Assembly (NCBI RefSeq): GCF_954871325.1
Contig: NC_088778.1
Span: 7,287,743 to 7,351,742 of the forward strand
Length of the DNA stretch: 64,000 bases
Direction: 5' to 3'
From: Gordionus sp. m RMFG-2023
Taxonomy: Eukaryota > Nematomorpha > Gordioida > Chordodea > Parachordodidae
Below, piece by piece: positions 26,301 through 36,925 of this stretch (its first letter is position 1; each line of letters opens with the position of its first letter). The notes below the pieces were generated by a model. That model saw only the letters and a list, made by a program, of their open reading frames with translations. It was not told the DNA's origin and made no database searches. The translations under genes were made by a program, and so were the position numbers.

Positions 26301-29300
26301 TTGGCTGATAAAGTAATTGTTGATTTTATTATTGACACAGTTCAGCCATTGTCCTTGGTTGATAATCCATCATTTACTATGATGATTAAAACTTTATTTC
26401 CTGGCACAACAGTTTTATGTCGCCAGACACTTATGAATAAAATAGCCGACAACTTCAAAGTGATGAAAGATGCTCTAATAGTAGAGTTATCAGATATATC
26501 TTATGTATGTACCACGGCAGATAGTTGGACACATAACAGAAGGTAAAAACTTATTTATATTTATAAATTGATCTGATTAAATATTTTTAGAGCTTATTTG
26601 GGAATCACAGGCCATTGGTTAGACCCTAGGACTTTAAAAAGAAGATCTGTAGCCTTAGCCCTTAAAATGATTATAGGATGCCAGACATATGACGTACTTG
26701 CAAATAAAATTATTGACATCCACAAGTCTTTTAGGATTCATAATAAAGTTAGCAAGATGGTTACTAATAATGGGTCTAACTACCTGAAGGCATTTAGGTT
26801 ATATCACAAATTTATTTATAATATTTATTTTAAGCTATGATTTTTTGGGCAGTACATTAATCAGATGGAATGGTTATTATTTAATCTATAAAATATTTAG
26901 TATTTTAATATTTCACATTATTTATAGAATTTTTATTAACTAAATACACACATATTTTAGTAATATTATGATTATCATAATTTATATCAAATTATAAATA
27001 AAATTAGTGAAATTAACTAATAAAATATAAAACAGAGGTGGATTATTTCATTAATTTTTATTGTACAGTGTCATTGAGCTAATCTAACATTTAATAAGAT
27101 ATTGTTATTGAATATTTCATGGATGATTAGATTTTTACTATATTTATTTCTTATGATTAATTGCCATCAATTTATATACAGTACAGGGAATTCATTCAAT
27201 GTATTCATTTGATAAAATATTTTTGCTTAGTTACATTATAATTCCTGAGGTTCAAAATTTAGAATACTAAGAAATGATTTTTCCACACCATTTTTGATAA
27301 ATATTACTAAACATTTCTATTAAAACTGGATGAATAATTTAATTTGTCCTATTTAATATGAATATAGAATATTTGGTGAGGATAATGCTGAAGATGAGAT
27401 ACAGAATGATAGTCAACATGTATTGGAAGAGGAGGAAATAGGTGTTGATGCCAATGATATTAATGAGATCTTAGAAGAAGGTTTAAATTATTTTATAATA
27501 CATGTTAATCTAATCAATATTCTATAGGATCTTCAACTAACTCCACAATGTTACCCAGCCATCAGAGATGCTCCTGTCATAATTTAAATTTGATAGCAAC
27601 AGTAGATGCTGAAGGAGCTTTAAATGATGAAGATTTTAAAAGGGTGTCAAGATCGACATTTTATAAATGTCAAACTTTATGGAATAAGCAGAACAAATCT
27701 CCTAAAAGTTCTGACATGTTTAAAAAAAAATTAGGGAGGTATTTATTAACCCCTAATCGTACAAGATGGAATTCTGTATACCAAGCAATAAAACTAATCG
27801 CTTATTTTCTGGAGGAAAGAAGATTAGAGATTAATTATCTCTGTGATCTTGTTGAAATTGAATATATTAACGATGAAGAGCATACTTTTATAAAAGAGTA
27901 TACAGAAGTAATTCTAATTAATAATGATTCATTTCCATATCAAATATTTATTTATATTGCTTATTTTTTTATAATCTAAACTAACTATATTTTTATATTT
28001 ATAAATGTTGATTTTTATATATTATTTATTATACATTTACATTATAGAGCAAAAAAAAAAAATTTGTTTCATTTGTTTCTAAATTTTTTTTTATAAAAAG
28101 TAGGACAAATAGCGAAAGCGGTAGCGCGCTACTTTTTTGACAAATAGCTATAGCGGTAGCGCGCTACTTTTAAAAATAGCGTTTAACAACTCTGATATCT
28201 AGATATAATTGCGTAAATTTAATTATATAGTCATTTATATGAGTTATAATAAACCAGATACCTTCAAGTATGTATCTACATCCAGCGGCTTTTACCATGT
28301 GGAAGTGGAATTCTCAGTGGGAGGGGGGGGGGGGTATAAATTAAGATGAAAAATCTTTTAAGGGGGGGGGGGGGTTAACTTTCTTTAAGGTATTGAACCA
28401 TTTTCGCTCTTGAGGAGGTAACTTGATATTTATTATTTTATAACTATTAATTTATTCACATTGAAGAAAATTTATATTATATTACTACATTTGCAATTAA
28501 TCTACTTGGTCTCAATTATATGTTACAATATAATTTGTTTTTGCAATATATCTTAAAGTAGATATAATGCTATGCTATCTTGTATGAGTAATAGTAATAA
28601 ATATTTGGGGTTTCAGTGATACTGTCTATTTAAGTTAGTAAAAATATTTAGGGAAGGGGGGGGGGGGGATAAATCGTGAGAACTGCTGCCTACATCTACT
28701 TAGAATAAACTTATGTCAAAATTTTTATAAATCATCCCTTTCGAAAAATAGTTTCTTCAATTATTGAGACATGAATTCCCCTTTATACCCTCCTTAGTCC
28801 TTATTTTAAAAAAATATTATTTTCATATCTCTTTTTATTCAACCCCTTTCCTTCTCTGTTAAAAATATGGTGGGCTACGCATAAAAAATGGCTGCTTAAG
28901 TGAGAAACATGTGAAAGATATTTGAAGGAAGGAAAACAGGGGATATTTATAATGGGAAAGAAAAAAAGAAACCATAGTTTTTCCAATTGCGCAAATATAA
29001 ATTAGAATAGATAAAAGAAATAATACCTTAATCCACTATAATGAGCATGTATCTTCAAAGTGGATGAATATATTTGGATTTTGTTGTTTTCGATTTCGAT
29101 CCATGCCCTAGAAGCTGGAACGTTCTAAACATTACATTTTTATTTCAAATAAATAAAATAATTTATTTTCTATCCCACCATCTTTCAACTTTATTCGAGG
29201 TTGGCAAAAACTCTAAAGTGGTCTGTAAATAGTGTCCTACTGGAAATTTTTTTTTATATCAACCCATAGATAGTGTAGGTGAAATCAAGCAAGATGTGTT

Positions 29301-32300
29301 AAATGAACGAATTTGAAGTTTGTAAAATTTTGGGCTATAGTTTTTAAAAACTTTGATTTCTCCAAAACACTGATATAGACTAGGGTTAGGTTATAAATTT
29401 TGTGTAAATTTTCCTTTGTATTCTAACCAAATATATTTTTTTAGTATGAACCTATTTACCAACCCCGTGGCATGTAGATCACGAGTCAGACACGTGATAT
29501 TCGTCTAAATTTGTTTAATTATCAGAGAAAATTAGGTGTCATAAACACATTTGATTAAGTTCCAGGGGAATCATTGGCCGTCTTAAATTGATCTAGAAGG
29601 CCCCATTAAATAAATAAATATAAAAAAAAGTTGAAGTGAGAGGATTGGTTATAAATAAAAGTTAGTGACGAGAAGATTCCAGAAAAAAAATAACTTTTAT
29701 ATGATCAGAAAAGGAACAAGGCCATATTCGTCACTTGGGCCTGCACCGATTAGGACCCGAATCTTCTCTATTTTAATCCGGGTGACTCTTTAAAAATTTT
29801 AGGATGTTGACCAGTTTTTTTTTAATACATATTAATGCCTCCATTTTAGTTTTTCATATATGTATCTTAAATTAATAAACAAAGTGGTTAAAACTAAAAA
29901 AAAACCATTCTATCATTTTATTCTATTTATTGAAGATAAACAAATTTTTTATCGAATTAAATTTATAATCTACGTATTCGTACCCGGAGTAATCAATTTT
30001 TTAGTATTCGAAACAGGTTAAAAAATTAGATCCAGTGTATCCCTAAATATAAATATATATACCTTATTATCGGTAAAGGTTTCGATGAGTGTTACGACGA
30101 GGGTTTGTTTTTCCTCCTTGAGGGAAAGGAGAAAGAGCGGAGCGAGCACTAGCGTTCTGATAAGCCTCATGAGTTTTGAGCGGTAATGTGGCGTGGCCTA
30201 TAAAGGGGGTAATTAAACTTTATCGAGTTTATTCCTCCTTAGTGTTGTTAAACGGCTCATTTTGAGCCGATTTTTTAAAACGGCTAACCCAATATTTTAA
30301 CCAGAAAAACTATGGCTAAGCCTCGAGATTTCGTTAATATATGTCAAGACCTTTGTTCCTTCTATGAGCAAAATCTTCAGGCCTGCGTAATATTTTTCTG
30401 AATGGAATATTGAGTTAACCATTTTTAAAAATCGACTCAAAACGAGCCGTTTAAAATCGACTCAAAACGAGCCGTTTAAAATCGACTCAAAACGAGCCGT
30501 TTAACACTCCTCTACCTTAATTCTTTTTTTTCTCTCTCGTTAAATTATAAGCCAATTTCCTTTTCTTCCTCCCTTTCTTTTCTTTTCTGGCCATATATAT
30601 TAAATTTATCGAAATTTAGATTATATTATAGGATTTGGGTTTTTTATACGAATCGGTTAGAGCTTCGGATAATTTGATCATATTGGGAAAGCATTCGAAT
30701 ATTGCACATAAACATTCCTATACGATATATAAAAAAATGAAGGTGAGGCGATTATAAATATATATTTATAATTTTTTGAGTCATTTAAAATAATACTTTC
30801 TTTACGTCATCGAATAATTGGGGGAGGGGGACTAAGGCACACTTTTTATCAAAATTGTTTAGGTGAACTAATAATTTTTATCCTAAATACACTCATAGAT
30901 ATTTATTATATATATTATGATTGAGTTAAGCGTCCAAACTCAAAAATTGAAATGAAAGGTTTCCATTATTTGGCTTAACCTGTCAAGTGGACAGAAAATT
31001 TTGAAATGTGTAAACCTTTATTTTTGATTTTTTTTAAAGTTTACACATATCTTATATTTTAAGGCTAAACGCTTATAAATTTTTTCGCTTCCCAAAAACT
31101 CTCCAAAATTAAAATCACTTCCATTCGGACCCAATGGATGATGTTAAAATTTAAAAAAGCAATATTTTCGAAATAATTATTTTTTCCTAAATCGAACCCA
31201 AATTGAGATTAATGTCGGAGTCAGGCAATTCCAATTCCAAATCTATCTTGTATTCATGGTCGGGTGTCATGATTTGCTTATATAAGTTTTATTTTTTTTA
31301 TAAAAAAATATAGAATTATAAGTTTTAAAGTTATAAAATGTTTAATAATAATAAAAAAAATATGCCCAGAATCAGGAAATTAGATACCCCTGAGAAATTA
31401 TAATCAGGTTTGGGTTATGAATATTGAAGGGATAGTATAAATTTAAAATGAATGTTATTGCATTTTAATAAATATATCATATCATTTAAGCTATAAAAAT
31501 GTTAAAATTTGATAATTTTTAAAAAAATATCTCTAGTCCAATAAAAAAAAATCATCCCTAATTTTGTGACCATCAAAAAAAAGGTAAAATATTTACTCAA
31601 AGCTTGAGATCTCAGAGGATTCACTTATTCTTGTTAATCCCAACCATTTTCCCCTAATCTCTAGGACTGTACCGATTAGCGTTTTTTAAAATATCGGATA
31701 GGGCTGTTACCTTTAAATACCAATCCGATCTATTCACGGTTTTTTTTATCATTTTATGATTGTATATTTTATAATGTTTATTTTACATTATTTTAATATT
31801 TCAATTTCAAAACATTTTTTATAATTCGGCCATTTTATTATTTATACTTTAAGAGAGGTTCTTTCATTTTATAGTATGAATTTTTTTTAAGATGGCATCT
31901 AGATATGGATTTTTTTTTAAAGTTAAAATAATTTTCAGGAGATATAGATATGGTCTATATCGTAGAATTGTATTGCCCAAAAATCCAGAAGCCCTTATTA
32001 TTATCTTAAAAAAATTAAAATCGTATGGGGATTCGGAAGCCGTGGGAATTCAGAATCCGTGGGTCGGAATCTTTCAATTTTAAATCATTTGCTAAGGGCG
32101 ATTTTTGGATTTTAAAAATTTGATTCTACAGGAATTGTATTTCAGCATGTACAGAGTACCCAAACTGTAAATTTCAAACAATATTGTCATGAACTTTAGA
32201 ACTACTTCTAATTTATATTAATTTATATATTTTTTATATAAATTAAAAAATACTAAAATGTCTATGGCTGAAATTTATAGGGTAAATACTCTACACATGC

Positions 32301-35300
32301 TAGAAAACATTTCCGGTTAAATCAGATTTGAAATTTTTTTAAATTGCCCTCGGTTAAGGATTAAAAATCAAGAGATTCCGAATCCCTACGGATTCCGAAT
32401 CCCCAGTACATATATATATTGTTCTCAAAATAAAATGCACACATTATTACATAAATTTTTTTGATATTTATTATAATATAATTTTTATTTTAAATTTAAA
32501 TTTTAGAAATAAAAATTAAATGATTCAATTTTTTACACAGAAAATATGAATTTTTTTTATTACATTTTGTTCAAAAAGTGGATGTAAATGTTGTTAAAAA
32601 GCCAGATTGGGTCGATTTTTAAAACCGACTCAATTAAGATTTTCGCCAAATTATATTATGTAGGCTCGTATATTTCGCTCATAGATGGCAGAAAGGTGTT
32701 AGACCTCTGCCAAAATCTCAGGCCTATATAATATTATTTTGATGACGAATATAGGATCGTTTAAAAATATGTGGATCGGCACAGCCTTATTTATTAATGT
32801 TTAATTAGAGATGTAAAAAAAGGAAGAAAATATTAAAAAAGCAACATGTAAAAAAAATGGGGGAAAGCTGTGATTAAAAACTATAATACCTTTAACAAAA
32901 TTTTGAAAAAACTCGATATATTTTTTTTTAAATTATAATTCGATTTTTAAAAAGTTAATTTTTTTTTAAATTAACCCAAATTTAACAAAATATGAGCGAG
33001 TTATAAATGATTATAATATTGAAACATAAAAATGATTTTTCTTCTTTTTTGAAAACTTACTAATTTTTATTATCTTTTGAAATTGAGATTGCCTTCATAT
33101 TTGACATTTTATCATATTTTTTTTGATGAATTTTTCTACTATCCTTGACATTTTGCAAAAAAAATATACATTTATTAACGGTCGAGAGATTTAAATCTTA
33201 TCTTAGAGTTGCACGTTTGGAAAAAAAAAATTAAGCTTTTTGCCGGTTTAATTTTTTTTCAAAGATCTGAATCTGATAAAAAAATATACTAGACTGAAAA
33301 AAAAGGTATATAGTGGTCCGGTCTGAATAAAATTTTATATTAAGGTCCGGTTAGATCGAGTTCAAATTCGCTATTCTGATATCCGATTTTGGTAGATTCT
33401 GAAATGATTCTATCTATTAAGGTCGGTGCGGCGAGGCCTAACCCTGCCCATCATAATTTTTACCCGGCTCAATTCGGCCCGTAAAATGATTTTAAACAAT
33501 GTGACCAGACCGCTCTGTTATTATTTTTTACGAAGGATTTAAAAACATTTTCAAATTTGACCAGTTTATTCTGATCTGGGCAGTAAATCATTTTTAGCGA
33601 CTGCGGTCTAGGTTTCAGGCCGCGCTGATCTTTAATATCTATATATTTTTTTATGCAAAAAAAATTTTTTCCCTTTCCAAAATTTTTATTTTCTGATTTT
33701 AAAAAAAATCGTTATAAATTTTTTTTTAAAATTGCGTTTCGATTGACCATTTTATATAATAATTAAGTAGAAATAGTTATTATTGGAAAAGACCACTGTA
33801 AAAAAAATCGAAATTTCTATTAATAAATTTAAATATAACCAAATCCATATTTTTTTATATCTAAAAAAAATTATTATTAACATATTGTATATTATATTTT
33901 GAATCTAATAAATTATATATATATTTAAATTACCAAGGTTTTCTCGCATAAAATAATATTTTAAGTTAAATAACAACAAAGTGCATAATAATAATAATAA
34001 TAATAATTACTATTATACCTTTTTAAGAATAATTTTGAATATTTAAAAATTATTAAAAATTAAAATCTTTGTCGTTCAAAATTTATCTAAAATTTTACTA
34101 AAATGGTTCTCTGGGGTAAAGTGATTATCATATGATATCAAATTGAATCTAATATTATATATAACACCCAACCCTCGTGTATCTCTTTCAATTGTTCACC
34201 TTTTTCCACATTTTATTACCCATAAAAAATTAAAATACTAAATTTAATTTTTACTTTATTCCAAGCAGCGTAAGGCTTGTTAAGCGATATGTTTGCACTT
34301 GGGAAAGATAACAATTTGCCATTCAGTCCATATCTTTTTAAAAAAAATCCACATATTTATAAGATACTTTTTATGCTAATCATTATTTGATTATTGAAAC
34401 AAACTGGTTGCATTTATTGTTGTTTAAACAGCTCAATTAAGATATTTAAAACTCAAGATTTTGGCAAAAATATAAATTCCTCGTGAAGATTTTCTGGTAA
34501 TAATATTTTGGCTAAAATCTTGAATTATACATTTTTAAATCTGCTAAATTAAACTATTTAACAATACTAGTTATATTTTGGTCAAAATAAAATTTTCAAA
34601 CCCCCTAAGTTTTTATTTTAAATTTTGTCCGCAATTCCACCTTTGATTATCATAATAAGAAATCTACCAGGCCATCTAAGCCTGGCTTAAGTCATTTCAG
34701 GATAAAATTTAAACAGTTTTTATTAACTCAAGCTGAGTGGATCTAAATTTAATATAAAATTGAATAGATTTATTAAGGTAAATTAAAAAATATTTAAAGT
34801 TTAAATTTATCTCTTTAATGTGAAGTTAGAACAGTTTAATAACCAATAGAATATTTAATTTAAATAGACTGTTTTTTAAATAGGGAAAATTATGTCTAAT
34901 AATATTTTTATATTGATTTTTAATAAGTTACGTGTGTATATACTATAAAATTAGATATAACATATTATATACTTTGAAGATTGTTAATTTAGTATTTCCT
35001 GAATAAGTTAATTTTTATCTTTATACAAACTTTTTTGGCTTACATATTACTACAATATAAATACAAGTTAAGCACTTTAGTGAACATTTTCAATTGGGCA
35101 ATAATTAACATAGATTTGGGCCAAAAAAAAGTCATAGCCAAAATTAGGCATTTTTAAAAAAAGGATTGTTTAAAAATTATTATCATATTTTTTCTAAAGA
35201 AAAAAGATTATTACTAATAAAAAAAATTCAGCCTCCTGGGAGGATTGAACTCCCGACCCCTGGTTTACAAGACCAGTGCTCTGCCACTGAGCTAAAGAGG

Positions 35301-35601
35301 CGTTGTTCAAACGGCCAACTTTTTAAATATTTATTTTCCAAACTGAATATGTTAGATTACAATTTTTTGTGAAATTTATAGAAGAAAGATTTTATATCAT
35401 ATTATAATTATACTTAAATTTCCAGAATATTGGATAAGAAAATCCATTATTAGGCATGTAGAAAAAATAAAACATCCAATATATCCATATAGAGGTCCAT
35501 AATATTAGTGATATAATAGAAACCACTATGCAAGAATATGTAAATATATGTTTTATTACATATAAACTTTGATTTATCATGTAATTGATGGATGATGACA
35601 T
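23378..35601 (-). CDS. BSCL2: Seipin (BSCL2 homologue), complete, 8 exons
   Basis: Exons in transcript order on the minus strand: 35601-35414, 34333-34255, 31276-31198, 30717-30650, 30197-30063, 29124-29027, 25226-24985 and 23829-23378. All borders are GT-AG and all phases agree; the sum is 1341 nt, 446 residues plus stop. Seipin is the ER ring protein that organises lipid-droplet budding. Residues 18-45 form the first membrane helix (ending WMFYFFYMP). The lumenal core holds LLSFPSANISLNK, KIDLELELPDS and GMFMCN. The hydrophobic lumenal helix is at about 147-164. The conserved block YSSTLKIHAHYSGLRYLIYN precedes the second helix (about 222-248). The cytosolic tail of about 195 residues is charged, unconserved and longer than the human one. 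Start: the first ATG of exon 1. Intron 6 carries a hAT element and MITEs, intron 1 a tRNA gene. Alignment is from memory of human seipin; identity is very secure. Confidence 0.93.
25271..25499. mobile_element. MITE with GC-rich ends, 229 bp
   Basis: Starts CAGAGACTTGCGGGCCC and ends CCTCTGCAGGGCTTTG; inner GGGCCGAA and CGGGCCTG blocks. Flanks ATATATAT and ATATATTA are similar but low-complexity. In seipin intron 6, about 45 bp from exon 7. Confidence 0.5.
25591..25598. repeat. Left 8-bp target-site duplication of the hAT element
   Basis: ATATCTAG directly before the element's terminal CAGAG; identical to the copy after the right end. Confidence 0.9.
25599..28194 (+). mobile_element. hAT DNA transposon with transposase gene, perfect 8-bp target duplication
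   Basis: The element starts CAGAGTTGTTAAA and ends TTTAACAACTCTG, and is flanked on both sides by ATATCTAG (25591-25598 and 28195-28202), a perfect 8-bp duplication as expected for hAT. Subterminal repeats of GTAGCGCGCTAC type crowd both ends. The transposase reads from ATG 25892 through exons 25892-26122, 26166-26542, 26591-26797, 27368-27480 and 27528-27907, all with GT-AG borders. It shows a BED-type finger (CLKCKKN, NLKKHLK), TTADSWTH, YLGITGHWLDP.TLKRRSVALA, VTNNGSNYLKAF, HQRCSCHNLNL and RTRWNSVY. The C-terminal hAT dimerisation domain is not present; the last donor at 27908 has no matching exon before the 3' end. It is therefore a young copy with an internal C-terminal deletion, lying in seipin intron 6. 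Confidence 0.93.
28195..28202. repeat. Right 8-bp target-site duplication of the hAT element
   Basis: ATATCTAG directly after the element's terminal CTCTG; identical to the left copy, which implies recent insertion. Confidence 0.9.
28283..28688. mobile_element. hAT-like MITE with three poly-G tracts, 406 bp
   Basis: Starts CAGCGGCTTTTACC and ends GAGAACTGCTG; flanks TCTACATC and CCTACATC match at seven of eight positions, so an 8-bp target duplication. G runs of ten or more at about 28322, 28361 and 28658. In seipin intron 6 just after the intact hAT element. Confidence 0.7.
30241..30508. mobile_element. MITE, AGTGTTGTTAAA family, with triplicated end
   Basis: Starts AGTGTTGTTAAACGGCTC and ends CCGTTTAACACT. 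The right end carries three tandem copies of a 25-bp unit (ATCGACTCAAAACGAGCCGT...) at 30428-30502. Lies in seipin intron 4, starting 44 bp from exon 5. Confidence 0.8.
32025..32406. mobile_element. Inverted-repeat element with GGGGATTCGGAA ends
   Basis: The left arm (GGGGATTCGGAAGCCGTGGG, then TCAATTTTAAATC) and the reverse complement of the right arm (GGGGATTCGGAATCCGTAGG, then TTGATTTTTAATC) match over about 80 bp. About 380 bp in all, in seipin intron 2. Confidence 0.65.
32588..32790. mobile_element. MITE, AGTGTTGTTAAA family, decayed copy
   Basis: ATGTTGTTAAAAAGCC at the left with GGTCGATTTTTAAAACCGAC inside; the middle CTCATAGATGGCAGAAAGG block is shared with the other family members. 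The right end is poorly preserved. Confidence 0.5.
33988..34008. repeat. ATA microsatellite
   Basis: About seven ATA units in a row in a seipin intron. Confidence 0.8.
34418..34569. mobile_element. MITE, AGTGTTGTTAAA family, short copy
   Basis: TTGTTGTTTAAACAGCTC at the left and AAACTATTTAACAATACTAG at the right, with the shared AAACTCAAGATTTTGGC arm. In seipin intron 1 close to exon 2. Confidence 0.55.
35219..35226 (-). terminator. RNA polymerase III T-run terminator
   Basis: Eight A on the plus strand, i.e. TTTTTTTT on the tRNA strand, begin four bases after the 3' end of the tRNA-Thr gene. This is the usual Pol III stop. Confidence 0.75.
35231..35301 (-). tRNA. tRNA-Thr (anticodon UGU)
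   Basis: Read on the minus strand this 71-base stretch folds as a full cloverleaf. The acceptor arm is GCCTCTT with AGGAGGC. The D arm has GCTC AGTGGCAGA GC, with the TAGCTCAGTGG A-box. The anticodon stem CTGGT/ACCAG encloses loop CTTGTAA, giving anticodon TGT (Thr). The T arm is GGGAG TTCAATC CTCCC, a good B-box. There is no intron and no encoded CCA. It sits inside seipin intron 1 on the same strand and is followed by a T run. The arms are complete, so it looks functional. Confidence 0.95.
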
Positions 35602-35627
35602 ATTTTAATTACATAGGAATGGTGTGA

Positions 35628-35958
35628 ATGTGTCCTTATAAGCTTAGAGGCTATATTTATTTATGTGTACTCGTTTGAACATATCGCCATAGCTTTAAAT
35701 AATTATTTTAATTATGTAAAATATTTTCAATTATATATCATATGTTTATAATTTTAATCCACTTAAAAGTATGGTTCGGATTAATATGCCAATTTGCAGC
35801 ATTATTATTTGACAACTCCTGTCATTTGATTTATATAGACAAAAATATATGTGAAGGAATAACCACAAAATTAAATTGGGATTTTTCTCAAAGCCATGCG
35901 AAATGTATATTAGATGCCGTTATAAAAGGAGAGTCGATTTTTATGTCCTTCATTTTTG
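35628..35958 (+). CDS. Probable first two exons of an unrecognised membrane protein
   Basis: Proposed exons 35628-35664 and 35770-35958 join across a 105-bp GT-AG intron to about 75 codons, ending in phase 1 at a GT. The peptide starts MCPYKLRGYIYL, enters a membrane helix (LWFGLICQFAALLFD), then a loop with Cys residues (NSCHLIYIDKNICEG, SQSHAKCILDAVIKGES) and the start of a second helix. Codon choice is less AT-biased than the flanks and the frame stays open. The layout recalls small tetraspan proteins, but I do not recognise the family. Its ATG is only 26 bp from the seipin ATG on the other strand, a head-to-head arrangement. Later exons were not found; repeats begin soon after. The first exon is less sure than the second. 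Confidence 0.42.
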
Positions 35959-36662
35959 GTATATCTATCTAGCGTATAATCTTCATTTCATAAGATTAAT
36001 TAAGATAAAAGATCAAATGAAAAAATAATATCCTATTAACGCCCATATAAATGTAGTTGGGGAGGGGGGGGGGCAGGATTCTTACAAATTTTGCCTGTTC
36101 TTGTAATTATTATTTTAAGCTAAAAAGATCCACCCCTTCCCCCTTTTCCACTCTCTCTTACAAAACAATATAACGTCACAAATAAACCTTAGGATGCCAT
36201 CTTTCCTTGAAAAGAACTGGCTAAGTGTATGCATGTTCATAATACTGTTACGATGGAGAACGTCGCAAAATAAGCGATATAAAATTATAAACGTGTGTAT
36301 TTTTGTATGTACAATAACAATCTTTATATCTGTTGATTTGTTTGCAAGCTATTAATTTCTGCTCTAGTTGATATGGTGATGAATCTATTTATATGAATTA
36401 TATTATATGAATATATGAATAATATCATAATATGTAAATAAATTGCTTATCAATAGATAAGAATAAAAAGGTTATACCAATAGAAACAACAAAAAATATC
36501 TACTATCATACCATAAATACTTTCCTATGATTTAGAAGAGATTTTTTGTAATCAATTAAATAGAATTCAAGAATAACATATGTTAGACATATTTTTTAAA
36601 ATTTTACTAAATTAAATATATTCGATATTTATAATAATTTAAAAATATTTATAATATATATA
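35959..36662. other. AT-rich region with a poly-G tract
   Basis: A ten-G run near 36063 with flanking C-rich sequence resembles the hAT-like MITE ends elsewhere. No further exon of the 35628 gene was recognised before the retrotransposon fossil. Confidence 0.4.
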
Positions 36663-36925
36663 TGTAAGAATTGAATAGAATCTTCCATTAAGTAATAATA
36701 TCATGATGTATATATTTTATTTATTTATAAATTACATTTTTATTTTATATTCACTCTTTTACCAAAAACAATTTTTCTTTATATATCGTTTTTTTTAACA
36801 ATAAAAAAAAATAACTAATTGTGTGAAATACAAATTGATATTAAAAAAAATGTAACTTTAAAATGATATAAAAAAAATGTTAATATAAAATTTTGACCGA
36901 AAGGTATAATCACTATTATTTTCCA
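36663..36925 (-). repeat. LTR of the retrotransposon fossil (downstream copy)
   Basis: Shares TGTAAGAATTGA at its plus-strand left end and GGTATAATCACTATTATT near its right end with the copy at 38879-39222. It lacks the internal duplication of about 80 bp seen in the other copy. Confidence 0.8.

Noticed and set aside
30063-30171. ATG followed by a hydrophobic run, resembling a signal peptide and first exon
   Set aside because: The frame is open upstream to an acceptor at 30198 and the extended reading HYRSKLMRLIRTLV matches the middle of seipin; the hydrophobic run is its lumenal helix.
30428-30502. Short regularly spaced repeats that could suggest a CRISPR-like array
   Set aside because: Three contiguous copies without spacers at the end of a MITE in a eukaryotic intron.
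30640-30735. Plus-strand exon-like frame ending at AAG|GTGAGG
   Set aside because: It is the reverse complement of seipin exon 4, whose minus-strand reading (GMFMCN...SSNRF) matches the family and joins the neighbouring exons in phase.
31892-32083. 63-codon plus-strand frame
   Set aside because: It runs into the inverted arm of the element at 32025 and has no family resemblance or splice context.
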